This document shows, piece by piece, positions 8,536 to 16,067 of a DNA stretch of 64,000 bases (positions within the stretch are counted from its first letter, which is position 1; the number at the start of each line of letters is the position of its first letter). The translations under genes and the position numbers were made by a program. Under the pieces are notes generated by a model, which saw only the letters and a program-made list of their open reading frames with translations, made no database searches and was not told the DNA's origin. The stretch is from Clostridia bacterium (GTDB lineage: Bacteria > Bacillota > Clostridia > Lachnospirales > Lachnospiraceae), in assembly GCA_910575725.1 (NCBI GenBank), contig CAJTFE010000012.1, positions 1-64,000 on the forward strand, read 5' to 3'.

Positions 8536-8714
8536 TCTTCTTCCTCCCTGCTGTTCTCAATCTCCAATTTATCTGCAAGTTCCCCCTGCTTATTGGGGTA
8601 TAAATGTGAATAAGTATTTAATGTTGTTTCGATTTTCTCATGTCCCAACCGTTCCGCAATCGCTAATGGCGTAAATCCCATTTCCACAAGTAATGAAGCG
8701 TGACTATGTCTAAG
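8532..8714 (-). pseudogene. Tn916-type integrase, last 60 codons
   Basis: Minus-strand codons read LRHSHASLLVEMGF, AERLGHEKIETTLNTYSHLYPNK and end at TGA 8534-8532. These are the catalytic Arg, the His of the box and the nucleophile Tyr of a tyrosine integrase. There is no start; the codon before Leu is a TGA, and homology ends there. The break is exactly at the conserved Leu-Arg-His codons. Beyond it lies the left end of the Fic/Septu module, and 7.3 kb further on an integrase N-terminal part stops at the same codons. Confidence 0.85.
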
Positions 8715-8844
8715 TCATGAAACTTGATTTTTGATTTATATTTCACTATTTCTTTGATTTTTGAAATAATTCAAGAAATAGTGCTTTTATTATTTCAATA
8801 TTAATGATATACTAAAAATAGATTTTTCTGCTGAGGTATATGAG
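8710..8844 (+). promoter_or_regulatory. Left module end, inverted-repeat operator and promoter of Fic copy 1
   Basis: This stretch is strongly similar to 12049-12185 in front of Fic copy 2. It contains an inverted repeat (CACTATTTCTTTGA against TTCAAGAAATAGTG, about 8753-8792), then AATGATATACTAAAAATAG with a good -10 (TATACT, 8806-8811), then GAGGTATATGAG just before the ATG. The conserved palindrome near the promoter suggests an operator, perhaps for the winged-helix end of Fic itself. Confidence 0.5.
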
Positions 8845-9957
8845 ATGCTTCCCTATACAGGAGACTATATTGAGCATATTTACAACAACAAAAACAATTC
8901 TAAATATTACACATTTACTCCTCGCCCTCTGATATATGGGGATATGTATAAAATGGATGATGAATTATCCAATTTGTTAATTGAGGCTTACCGAAATATT
9001 GGTTTTCTTGAGGGCCTTTTTAAATATGCTCCCAATAAATATGCTTTCAGGGAATTGATGCTATTAAAAGAATGCGCATATTCCTTAATGATTGACTATG
9101 ATAGCCCTACTTTCCAAGACGTACTTGTTAATCGAGGTAGCGGTAAAGGAAATATTGCACGAATAATTAATCTTGAATTGGCTTATAAAGCAGCGGTGAA
9201 TAGAACTATTTCAGCCCCAGATTTAAGTAAGCTTTGCGGAATTGCATTACACGGTAATGCAGTTGATAAAATGGTTAATGTTAGGGATGAGCAGACTTTT
9301 TTATTAGGCATTAGAACGAACCTCAAAGCTTACACCCCTACTGCCCCTGAGGCAGTTTTGCCAGCATTGGCTGATATCTCTGCCTATTTGTATAATAACC
9401 AAGACACTGACCCCTTGGTTCAGGCTGCATTGGCACATTATCAATTTGAGATGATACATCCGTTTGAAAGATACAATGGTATTGTTGGACGAATTATTGT
9501 TCCAATGATACTTTACAAAACTACTAAAGAGGCATTATCTCTGATGTGCTTGTCCGAATATTTGTATCACAATAAAAATGAATATTTTGACCTGCTTAGA
9601 TCGACTCAATACAGCGGTGGATATATACGATGGATTAAATTTTTTGTAATGGCCGTAAGAGATGCGACAAAATGGTATTCTGAATTGCTAAGACAATACG
9701 AGCATATTATAATAGAAGATATGAATCGGCTTAGTAGTAACGGAATCTATTCTAAAAGTGTGATTGCAGTATATCAATATCTCCATAAATTCCCAGTGAC
9801 AAGTATAGCTATTGCTGCAGAACAGACTGGCTTTTCCTACAATACTATTTCAAAGATATTTTGTACACTTCAGGATAACAGAATTCTTTTTTTGAATAGT
9901 GAGAATAGGCGAAATCGACTCTTCGAATATAGAAGACTAATAGATACTTTACTATGA
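8845..9957 (+). CDS. Fic family protein, copy 1, with variant active site
   Basis: 370 residues. An N-terminal Fic_N-like part is followed by the Fic core with the active-site loop HPFERYNGIVGR (about 209-220) and a C-terminal winged helix (about 310-370). Canonical AMPylating Fic enzymes have HPFxxGNGRxxR. Here the catalytic His, the Asn-Gly and the last Arg remain, but Gly is Tyr and the first Arg is Ile, which may alter nucleotide or substrate use. A second full copy (12186) has the same loop, so the variant is not a random mutation. It is followed 20 bases later by the Septu-like pair, suggesting one operon. It may modify a target protein or regulate the defence genes. Confidence 0.8.
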   Translation: MLPYTGDYIEHIYNNKNNSKYYTFTPRPLIYGDMYKMDDELSNLLIEAYRNIGFLEGLFKYAPNKYAFRELMLLKECAYSLMIDYDSPTFQDVLVNRGSGKGNIARIINLELAYKAAVNRTISAPDLSKLCGIALHGNAVDKMVNVRDEQTFLLGIRTNLKAYTPTAPEAVLPALADISAYLYNNQDTDPLVQAALAHYQFEMIHPFERYNGIVGRIIVPMILYKTTKEALSLMCLSEYLYHNKNEYFDLLRSTQYSGGYIRWIKFFVMAVRDATKWYSELLRQYEHIIIEDMNRLSSNGIYSKSVIAVYQYLHKFPVTSIAIAAEQTGFSYNTISKIFCTLQDNRILFLNSENRRNRLFEYRRLIDTLL

Positions 9958-9976
9958 CATTAGGAGGACTGTAACT

Positions 9977-11245
9977 ATGTTTACAAGGTTAAGCATTAAA
10001 GAATGGCGTCAATTTTCTGATATTGATATTGTTTTTCATGAACATCTGACCGTTCTAACAGGTGCCAATGGAGCTGGCAAGACAACAGTATTAAACTTAC
10101 TTTCAAAGAGTACAGGATGGAATCCTCAGTTTGTCAGTTCGTATGAAAAAGATGAAAAGGGCGTTTCAAAATACTTCAATAGTCTAAAAGCTCTTGGCCA
10201 AAAGCTTTTTATTAAATTAACATCCACAAATGATAATCAGACTATCAAAAATAAACTAGGGGAACTAGAATTTTCTGATGGAACAATTGGTGATCTGGTA
10301 CTTCCTGATAGCATTACCAATGGAACATACAGCATCGAGATTAGAGGAGGCAAAGCAGAAAAGGGAGTCTATGTAAATTCCCATAGACCAAATTTTCCAT
10401 ACAAAGCTGTTAAATCTGTACCAACGTCAGTTGCAACACGACAGCAGATATATAACAAATATAATGAATTCAACAAAACTTTTGTATTTGATACATACCG
10501 TAATGCAAATGAAGTATCAGCAACATCGTTGATTAAGGAAACCTTGGCTTCTTTGGCCATTTTTGGATATGGAAATCAATCAGTAATTCCGAATGAAACT
10601 GCACGTAAATTGTTTGAGGACTATGTTAATATACTGAGAATAGTTCTACCACCCAAGTTGGGATTTGAGAACATTTCAGTAAATATTCCGGAAGTAATGT
10701 TATGCACAAAAACGGGGAACTTTCCGATAGATGCTGTTTCAGGTGGAATATCTTCTATAATTGATATTACTTGGCAACTTTATATGTTTGCAGACACATC
10801 GGAATCCTTTGTTGCTTTAATTGACGAGCCAGAGAATCATCTTCATCCTGAGCTTCAGAAAAGTTTTTTGGGAAATCTAATTAAAGCATTTCCTAACGTG
10901 CAGTTTATTGTGGCCACCCATAATCCTTTTATGATTAGTGCAGTAAAAGAATCAAATGTATATGTTCTTGACTATGATGAAGAACATAAAGTTTTTTCGA
11001 CAAAACTGGATTATGTTAACAGAGCAGGAACCTCTAATGCTATTCTACGGGAGGTCTTAGGGATAGATACATCTATACCATTTTGGGCAGAAAATCACCT
11101 AAAACACATAGTTCAAGAATACTTATCTAAAGATTTTACACAGGACAATTTGGATAATTTGCGTAGAGAAATGGGAGAAATTGGGTTGGCTGAATTTATT
11201 CCAGATACAATTTCTCAAATCGCTGAGGGAAAATCAAATGATTAA
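9977..11245 (+). CDS. PtuA-like AAA ATPase (Septu-type defence)
   Basis: 422 residues of the ABC/SMC-like AAA class. The Walker A is GANGAGKTT near residue 33, the Walker B LIDEPENHLHP near 283, and a D-loop/switch part is ATHNPFMIS. This class, next to an HNH nuclease gene, defines Septu antiphage systems (PtuA with PtuB). PtuA forms a complex whose ATP state controls the nuclease. It begins 20 bases after Fic with TTAGGAGGACTG in front of the ATG. The end overlaps the PtuB-like start by 8 bases. No reverse transcriptase is nearby, so it is not a retron-linked version. Confidence 0.8.
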   Translation: MFTRLSIKEWRQFSDIDIVFHEHLTVLTGANGAGKTTVLNLLSKSTGWNPQFVSSYEKDEKGVSKYFNSLKALGQKLFIKLTSTNDNQTIKNKLGELEFSDGTIGDLVLPDSITNGTYSIEIRGGKAEKGVYVNSHRPNFPYKAVKSVPTSVATRQQIYNKYNEFNKTFVFDTYRNANEVSATSLIKETLASLAIFGYGNQSVIPNETARKLFEDYVNILRIVLPPKLGFENISVNIPEVMLCTKTGNFPIDAVSGGISSIIDITWQLYMFADTSESFVALIDEPENHLHPELQKSFLGNLIKAFPNVQFIVATHNPFMISAVKESNVYVLDYDEEHKVFSTKLDYVNRAGTSNAILREVLGIDTSIPFWAENHLKHIVQEYLSKDFTQDNLDNLRREMGEIGLAEFIPDTISQIAEGKSND

Positions 11246-11906
11246 ACTATCAAAGGGTATAAAACCAAAGGTCTTGGTAGAGAATGCATCACAATGGACC
11301 ACCGAATATCTTACATGCCTTAATGCAAATATAAAACCGAGTGATACTATAGCACACAGATATAATAATACTGAAATTAAGAATTCTTTAGAAAAGGAAA
11401 CCCACGGGAAATGTGCGTATTGTGAAAGTAAAATTAAGCATATTGAATTTGGAGATATTGAACATATTTTGCCCAAAAAGAAAACTGCTCGTCCTGATTT
11501 GTATGTTGAATGGACCAACCTAACCCTGGCGTGTGAAGTGTGTAATCGTATCAATAAAAAGGACTATTATGATCCTCAAATTCCCCTGATTAATCCATAC
11601 ATAGATAATCCTGATGATTTTTTCCTTTTTATTGGCACGATAATCTCAGCACGAGACAATAATTCACGTGGGTATGTAACAGAAAGTACCCTAGACCTGA
11701 ATAGAAGCGATTTGGTTGTTCGGAGAAATGAACGTTTACAGTCCGTCAACAAGTTACTGTTTTCATGGAAACAAGCTACTAATCCAACAGTTAAAAATAC
11801 TTTGACAAACGAATTGAAAAGGGAGTGTGCTGTGGATAAGGAGTATTCAGCGTTTGTTAGACATTTTTTGATTGCCAAAGGTTTTCCTAAAAATCAGTTA
11901 GATTAG
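11238..11906 (+). CDS. PtuB-like HNH endonuclease (Septu-type defence)
   Basis: 222 residues with an HNH motif: CAYCESKI near residue 58, then DIEHILPKK with the His, then NLTLACEVCNRINK. The two CxxC pairs likely bind structural zinc. This is the nuclease partner of PtuA in Septu systems and should cut phage or host nucleic acid upon infection. ATG 11238 is chosen because it lies just after a GAGGGA ribosome site and overlaps the end of the ATPase gene; the longer open frame from 11181 has no ribosome site. A strong terminator follows 65 bases downstream. Confidence 0.8.
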   Translation: MIKLSKGIKPKVLVENASQWTTEYLTCLNANIKPSDTIAHRYNNTEIKNSLEKETHGKCAYCESKIKHIEFGDIEHILPKKKTARPDLYVEWTNLTLACEVCNRINKKDYYDPQIPLINPYIDNPDDFFLFIGTIISARDNNSRGYVTESTLDLNRSDLVVRRNERLQSVNKLLFSWKQATNPTVKNTLTNELKRECAVDKEYSAFVRHFLIAKGFPKNQLD

Positions 11907-11969
11907 AATCGCCGAAAACTACATAAATATTTTTGATTGAGTTATACTTGCTTTATTTGTTTAACTGCT

Positions 11970-12007
11970 AGACAAAATCCTGTGTTCTGAATCATAGGAT
12001 TTTGTCT
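11970..12007 (+). terminator. Terminator after the Septu-like pair
   Basis: Perfect 12-base arms AGACAAAATCCT and AGGATTTTGTCT with a 14-base loop, about 65 bases after the PtuB-like stop. The T run is weak (TAAAAATC follows), but the stem is strong. Confidence 0.6.
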
Positions 12008-12015
12008 TAAAAATC

Positions 12016-12047
12016 ATATTTTTTGTCGTGGGCTTGACATACGGGTG
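12016..12047. repeat. Right module-end repeat, copy A
   Basis: 32 bases ending in TTGACATACGGGTG, matching 16036-16067 at 30 of 32 positions. It directly abuts the second copy of the left module end (12049). Read on minus after the Leu-Arg-His codons it gives HPYVKPTTKN. Confidence 0.7.
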
Positions 12048-12048
12048 C

Positions 12049-12185
12049 CTAAGTCATGAAACTTGCTTTTGAATTTATATTGCACTATTTCTTTGATTTT
12101 TGAAATAAACTCAATAAATTGCACTTCATTTATTTCAATATTAATGATATACTGAAAATAGATTTTTACTATTGAGGTATATGAG
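12049..12185 (+). promoter_or_regulatory. Second copy of the left module end with the Fic promoter
   Basis: It repeats 8710-8844 with scattered changes. The first 17 bases and the block around the -10 (AATGATATACT) are conserved, as is GAGGTATATGAG before the ATG. The inverted repeat is less perfect than in copy 1. Confidence 0.5.
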
Positions 12186-13298
12186 ATGATTCCTTATACT
12201 GGAGATTACATTGAACATATTGATGGTAGCATAAATAATTTTAAATATTACACATTTACCCCACGTCCTCTGATGCATGGGGATATGTATAAAATGGACG
12301 ATGAACTATCTGCCTTGCTAATTGAAGTTCATCGAAATATTGGATTTTTAAAGGGACTTTTTAAGTATGCCCCAAATAGAGAAGCGTTCGTCGAATTAAT
12401 GCTATTAAAAGAATGCACATATTCCCGAATGATTGATTACGATACTCTCACTTTTCACGAGGTACTTGCCAGTCGCGGGAGTGGTAAAAACGATATTGCA
12501 TCAATTACTAATCTCAAACTGGCATACAAGAAAGCGATAGATAGGACAATTTCAGCTCCAGTTCTAAGTGAACTTTGCGGAATTGCATTATATGGTGATG
12601 TAGTTAGCAAGCCAATTGATATTAGGGACAAACAGACTTTTTTATTGGGTGTCAGGACGAACCTTATATCTTACAACCCTACAGCCCCTGACGCAGTTTT
12701 GCCAGCGCTGGCCGATATTTCTGCTTATCTATATAATGACAAAGACACTGATCCGTTAATTAAGGCTGCATTAGTGCATTATCAGTTTGAGATGATACAT
12801 CCATTTGAGAGATATAACGGGATTGTAGGACGAATCATTGTTCCAACGATATTGTGCAATATCGTTGGAGAAGCAAGACCGCTAATATGTCTGTCCGAGT
12901 ATTTGTATCACAACAAGAATGAATACTTCGACTTGCTTCAAACTACTCAATACAGTGGTGGTTATATTCGGTGGATCAAATTTTGTGTAAATGCTATAAA
13001 TGAAACTGCAAAACGGTCAGCTCAGTTACTGATACAGTATGAAGATATTGTAGCAAAAGATATAAAACAATTAGAAGATATACAGTTGCTACCCAAAAGT
13101 GTTTGGCGTGTATATAATTATCTTAAGCTTTTTCCTGTGACTAGCATTTCCCATGCCGCCACACAGTTGGGAAGTTCGTTCAATTCAATCCCAAATGCCC
13201 TGCACTTGTTGAGTTCGAATGGCATCGTCACTCAAGAAAACGACAACATGAGGAATCGTATTTGGAAGTATACTGCGCTTGCATCCCATTTGATATAA
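12186..13298 (+). CDS. Fic family protein, copy 2, with variant active site
   Basis: 370 residues, the same length as Fic copy 1 and clearly its close paralogue over the whole length. The variant loop HPFERYNGIVGR is identical. The C-terminal winged helix (about 310-370) is the least similar part, which suggests different DNA or regulatory targets. The gene follows a repeated promoter and is followed 100 bases later by RhuM. The enzymatic activity (AMPylation or another nucleotide transfer) is inferred from the family and is uncertain because the loop lacks the first Arg. Confidence 0.8.
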   Translation: MIPYTGDYIEHIDGSINNFKYYTFTPRPLMHGDMYKMDDELSALLIEVHRNIGFLKGLFKYAPNREAFVELMLLKECTYSRMIDYDTLTFHEVLASRGSGKNDIASITNLKLAYKKAIDRTISAPVLSELCGIALYGDVVSKPIDIRDKQTFLLGVRTNLISYNPTAPDAVLPALADISAYLYNDKDTDPLIKAALVHYQFEMIHPFERYNGIVGRIIVPTILCNIVGEARPLICLSEYLYHNKNEYFDLLQTTQYSGGYIRWIKFCVNAINETAKRSAQLLIQYEDIVAKDIKQLEDIQLLPKSVWRVYNYLKLFPVTSISHAATQLGSSFNSIPNALHLLSSNGIVTQENDNMRNRIWKYTALASHLI

Positions 13299-13399
13299 GA
13301 TTAATGTTCGTTTTAAGGGAATATTCGATAAGATTAAATTATTGGCTCTTTATTCCTGAACTTTAGGTAGCGATAAATATCTAAGATTTGGAGGACATA

Positions 13400-14392
13400 A
13401 TGACGCAATCAAATATCATCATGTACACTACAGAAGATGGAGTCATAAAAATAGAAGTTACATTTGACCATGATACAGTTTGGCTTTCTATAGATCAAAT
13501 GGCGGAATTATTTCAACGGGATAAAAGCGTAATTGGAAAACATGTAAGAAATATTTTTAAAGAAGGAGAATTGGAAAAAGAAGCAGTTTGGGCAAAATTT
13601 GCCTACACTGCTTCTGACGGCAAGACCTATCAGGTGGATTTCTATAATTTAGATGTTATTATTTCCGTTGGTTATCGGGTAAAATCCCTGAGAGGAACAC
13701 AGTTTAGAATATGGGCTACTTCTATTTTGAAGGAATATATGAAAAAAGGGTTCGCATTAGATGATGATCGGCTTAAGAAGCTCGGAGGCGGAAACTATTT
13801 TGATGAATTGTTAGCTCGTATCCGTGATATTCGTTCTTCTGAAAAAGTATTTTGGAGAAAAGTTCTGGAAATATATGCAACAAGTATTGATTATGACCCA
13901 AAAGCAGAAAGTTCAATTATATTTTTTAAGCAGGTACAAAATAAAATGCACTGGGCGGCTCATAAGCACACGGCGGCAGAAGTAATCTATCAGCGGGCAG
14001 ATGCAGATAAGGACAATATGGGATTAACAGCGTGGGCTGGAAAGGAAATTAAACGTTCTGATGTAGAGATCGCAAAGAATTATTTAAGCGAAAAAGAAAT
14101 AGATGCGCTAAATAAAATTGTTACGGCGTATTTAGATATTGCGGAAGTCCATGCCTTGAATCAAGAACCCATGTATATGAAAGACTGGCTAGAAACAATT
14201 GATGACTATCTGAAAATGACAAGAAGGGATATTTTAACCACAAAAGGAAGAGTTACACATAAACAGGCTCTTGAAAAGGCGCATGGAGAGTACGAGAAAT
14301 ATCGGAAAAAGCAGAAGGATATCCTTTCTCCTGTGGAATGTCATTTTCTTGAAAGTATAGAAGAATTACAAGAGTTGGAAGAAAAGAATTAA
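13400..14392 (+). CDS. rhuM: RhuM family protein
   Basis: 330 residues of the RhuM family, named from a Salmonella pathogenicity-island gene. The N-terminal half has a predicted DNA-binding part (VWLSIDQMAELF near residue 31, FQRDKSVIGKHVRNIF). The middle contains the family hallmark NLDVIISVGYRVKS and a RGTQFRIWATSILKEYMKKG stretch at 20 residues. Its function is not settled; it is frequent in defence and toxin-antitoxin islands and near Fic or Doc genes. ATG 13400 follows TTTGGAGGACATA. A second, more distant RhuM gene with a stop lies at 25.4 kb. Confidence 0.85.
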   Translation: MTQSNIIMYTTEDGVIKIEVTFDHDTVWLSIDQMAELFQRDKSVIGKHVRNIFKEGELEKEAVWAKFAYTASDGKTYQVDFYNLDVIISVGYRVKSLRGTQFRIWATSILKEYMKKGFALDDDRLKKLGGGNYFDELLARIRDIRSSEKVFWRKVLEIYATSIDYDPKAESSIIFFKQVQNKMHWAAHKHTAAEVIYQRADADKDNMGLTAWAGKEIKRSDVEIAKNYLSEKEIDALNKIVTAYLDIAEVHALNQEPMYMKDWLETIDDYLKMTRRDILTTKGRVTHKQALEKAHGEYEKYRKKQKDILSPVECHFLESIEELQELEEKN

Positions 14393-14400
14393 ATCCATTA

Positions 14401-14520
14401 CCTTATACTCTTTGATGTTATATGTATCAGATGGATGACGAATTGGCTGTTTTACTGATTGAAGCCCACAGGAATATTGGTTTTCTGGAAGGGTTTGCTA
14501 ATACATTCGATAGGAGATGA
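14401..14520 (+). pseudogene. Third Fic copy, N-terminal remnant
   Basis: CCTTATACT at the left matches codons 3-5 of Fic copy 2. After an internal deletion the frame from ATG 14422 reads MYQMDDELAVLLIEAHRNIGFLEGF, almost the same as residues 34-60 of the intact copies (MYKMDDELS-LLIEA-RNIGFLEG). It ends nine codons later at TGA 14518. The rest of Fic is gone, replaced by the caspase-like gene. This shows a third Fic-headed unit once stood here. Confidence 0.75.
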
Positions 14521-14527
14521 AATAAAT

Positions 14528-15922
14528 ATGAGCAACTATGCAATTATTCTTGGTGTTGATAAATATAAATATGCTTCCGCATTACCATCTTGTGAAAATG
14601 ATGCCAATCTTATGGAGGGATTACTAACAGCAACAGGAAAATATAAAGTGTTGCGAATAGCAAATAATGCGGCAAAGCATCAAATACAAGAAGAAATATC
14701 TTCTTTTTTACCCATAGATTCTACAGATATTGGTGAGGTTTTGTTTTATTTTAGTGGTCATGGAAAACAGGATGAACAGGGTATGCATTATGCATTGTGC
14801 GATACCGATGTAAGTAAAATCAATAGTACTTCTCTCAACAACTCTGAACTTGATGATATTATTCGAAAATGTGCTCCTAAGCTATATGTCAAAATCATTG
14901 ATGCTTGCCAATCTGGGGTTGCCTACATAAAAGGCATTGATGAAATAGATGGCGATTTCAAGTGCATTGAAGCAAAAGGATTTGAGAATTGTATTTTCAT
15001 ATATTCGTCATTAAAATCTCAATCATCTTATGCTGAGGATCTTTATAGTAAATTTACAAAAGCTATCATAGATGCCGTTGAAAGTATATCAGCACCAGCC
15101 GTAAAATTTACAGACATTCAAAATTACTTGAGTGACATTTTCAATTCAGCAGGAGGCATACAGACTCCATATTTTAGCACGCAGTGTGATGGCACGGAGT
15201 TGTTTTTTGAAAAAAACTCAAATGTATTAGCGTATTTACAAAGCCTTCATCCAGAAACTTCTGATATCAACGATAATTCGCAGTCGAACATTGATGCTGT
15301 TAAAGCGTATTTAGGTAAATGCCGGGATGATGGTGATGTGAAATCAATGCTTGAGAAAATTCAAGATGCTCTAAATAATTGGAAATTGGAACACAGCTTT
15401 TTGAATGAGTTTTATGAATGTGAGTGCAAAACAAATTTTCCTTATGAATACCATAGATACCATGAAGATACCAGTCTTGTGAAAATGTTACATGGCAGGA
15501 TGGAAAAGGAAAATTTGTTTATTGAAGTGGAGTATACCTCCGTCAAAAAACAAAATCCTCTGGTGGAATCTCTTTTTTCAGGCTATAAGGATATTCCTGT
15601 ATCATATCAATCCGTGGCAAATCAACTCCCATCTGTTTTTGCTATCCACTTTAAGGCCTCGGATAGCAATTTGCCCGACTATGTAGTACCATTTATTTTT
15701 GTATATAGCCCTACTTTCTTCTATGTTTTTACATGCACAAAACAATTTGTCCGAAAGGGCTGGAAAGAATATGAAAATGGTCGTTACACAAAATATGTTT
15801 ACACAAAATTTGAATATGATAGTTTCAATGAATCGGATTGGTATCGTTATCAGATAAAGCGTTTACAGGAAACTGTTGACTTTATTGAAAAAACATTACT
15901 TGAATATATTGAACCCAAATAA
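14528..15922 (+). CDS. Caspase-like (C14) protease with an unknown C-terminal domain
   Basis: 464 residues. The first about 220 are a C14 caspase/metacaspase fold: NYAIILGVDKYKYASALPSCENDA is the first strand and helix (broken here for length), the catalytic His is in FYFSGHGKQD near residue 76, and the catalytic Cys in IIDACQSG near residue 127. The last about 240 residues are unfamiliar and may sense or bind a target. Prokaryotic caspases act in abortive antiphage defence. ATG 14528 is preceded by AGGAG and homology starts there; the longer frame from 14459 would read through the Fic remnant in a wrong frame. No partner gene such as a sensor is evident, so the C-terminal domain may be the sensor. 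Confidence 0.8.
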   Translation: MSNYAIILGVDKYKYASALPSCENDANLMEGLLTATGKYKVLRIANNAAKHQIQEEISSFLPIDSTDIGEVLFYFSGHGKQDEQGMHYALCDTDVSKINSTSLNNSELDDIIRKCAPKLYVKIIDACQSGVAYIKGIDEIDGDFKCIEAKGFENCIFIYSSLKSQSSYAEDLYSKFTKAIIDAVESISAPAVKFTDIQNYLSDIFNSAGGIQTPYFSTQCDGTELFFEKNSNVLAYLQSLHPETSDINDNSQSNIDAVKAYLGKCRDDGDVKSMLEKIQDALNNWKLEHSFLNEFYECECKTNFPYEYHRYHEDTSLVKMLHGRMEKENLFIEVEYTSVKKQNPLVESLFSGYKDIPVSYQSVANQLPSVFAIHFKASDSNLPDYVVPFIFVYSPTFFYVFTCTKQFVRKGWKEYENGRYTKYVYTKFEYDSFNESDWYRYQIKRLQETVDFIEKTLLEYIEPK

Positions 15923-16035
15923 CTTTTCTACTCAATTCAACAGATGGTATCTGTTAAATCAAAGAAAGTGCTAACAATCCAGAAAATGCCAGCGACCGGC
16001 TGGCATTTTCAAATCGGAACCTAGTATACAGGTAT

Positions 16036-16067
16036 ATATTTTTTGTCGTAGGTTTGACATACGGGTG
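16036..16067. repeat. Right module-end repeat, copy B
   Basis: It matches 12016-12047 at 30 of 32 positions. On its right it abuts integrase codons (minus strand ...VTVHGLRH). It marks the right border of the defence region. Confidence 0.7.

Larger units (their letters stand above)
8709..12047. mobile_element. Module 1: Fic plus Septu-like cassette between repeated ends
   Basis: The segment starts with CTAAGTCATGAAACTTG at 8710 and ends with TTGACATACGGGTG at 12047. Both ends recur in the next module (start 12049, end 16067). It carries Fic, PtuA-like and PtuB-like genes, all on plus, with lower GC than the flanking element. I infer that it moves or duplicates as a unit, but no recombinase gene is inside it. 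Confidence 0.5.
12048..16067. mobile_element. Module 2: Fic, RhuM, Fic remnant and caspase-like cassette
   Basis: It begins with the same left end as module 1 (CTAAGTCATGAAACTTG at 12049) and ends with the same right end (16067). It carries Fic copy 2, a RhuM gene, a third Fic remnant and a caspase-like gene, all on plus. The internal Fic remnant suggests that this module is itself a fusion of two Fic-headed units. Confidence 0.5.

Noticed and set aside
9977-11906. Retron-linked PtuAB
   Set aside because: No reverse transcriptase or msr/msd-like RNA is visible around the pair.
14459-14527. Upstream extension of the caspase-like gene
   Set aside because: The added 23 residues run through the Fic remnant in the wrong frame; AGGAG and homology support ATG 14528.
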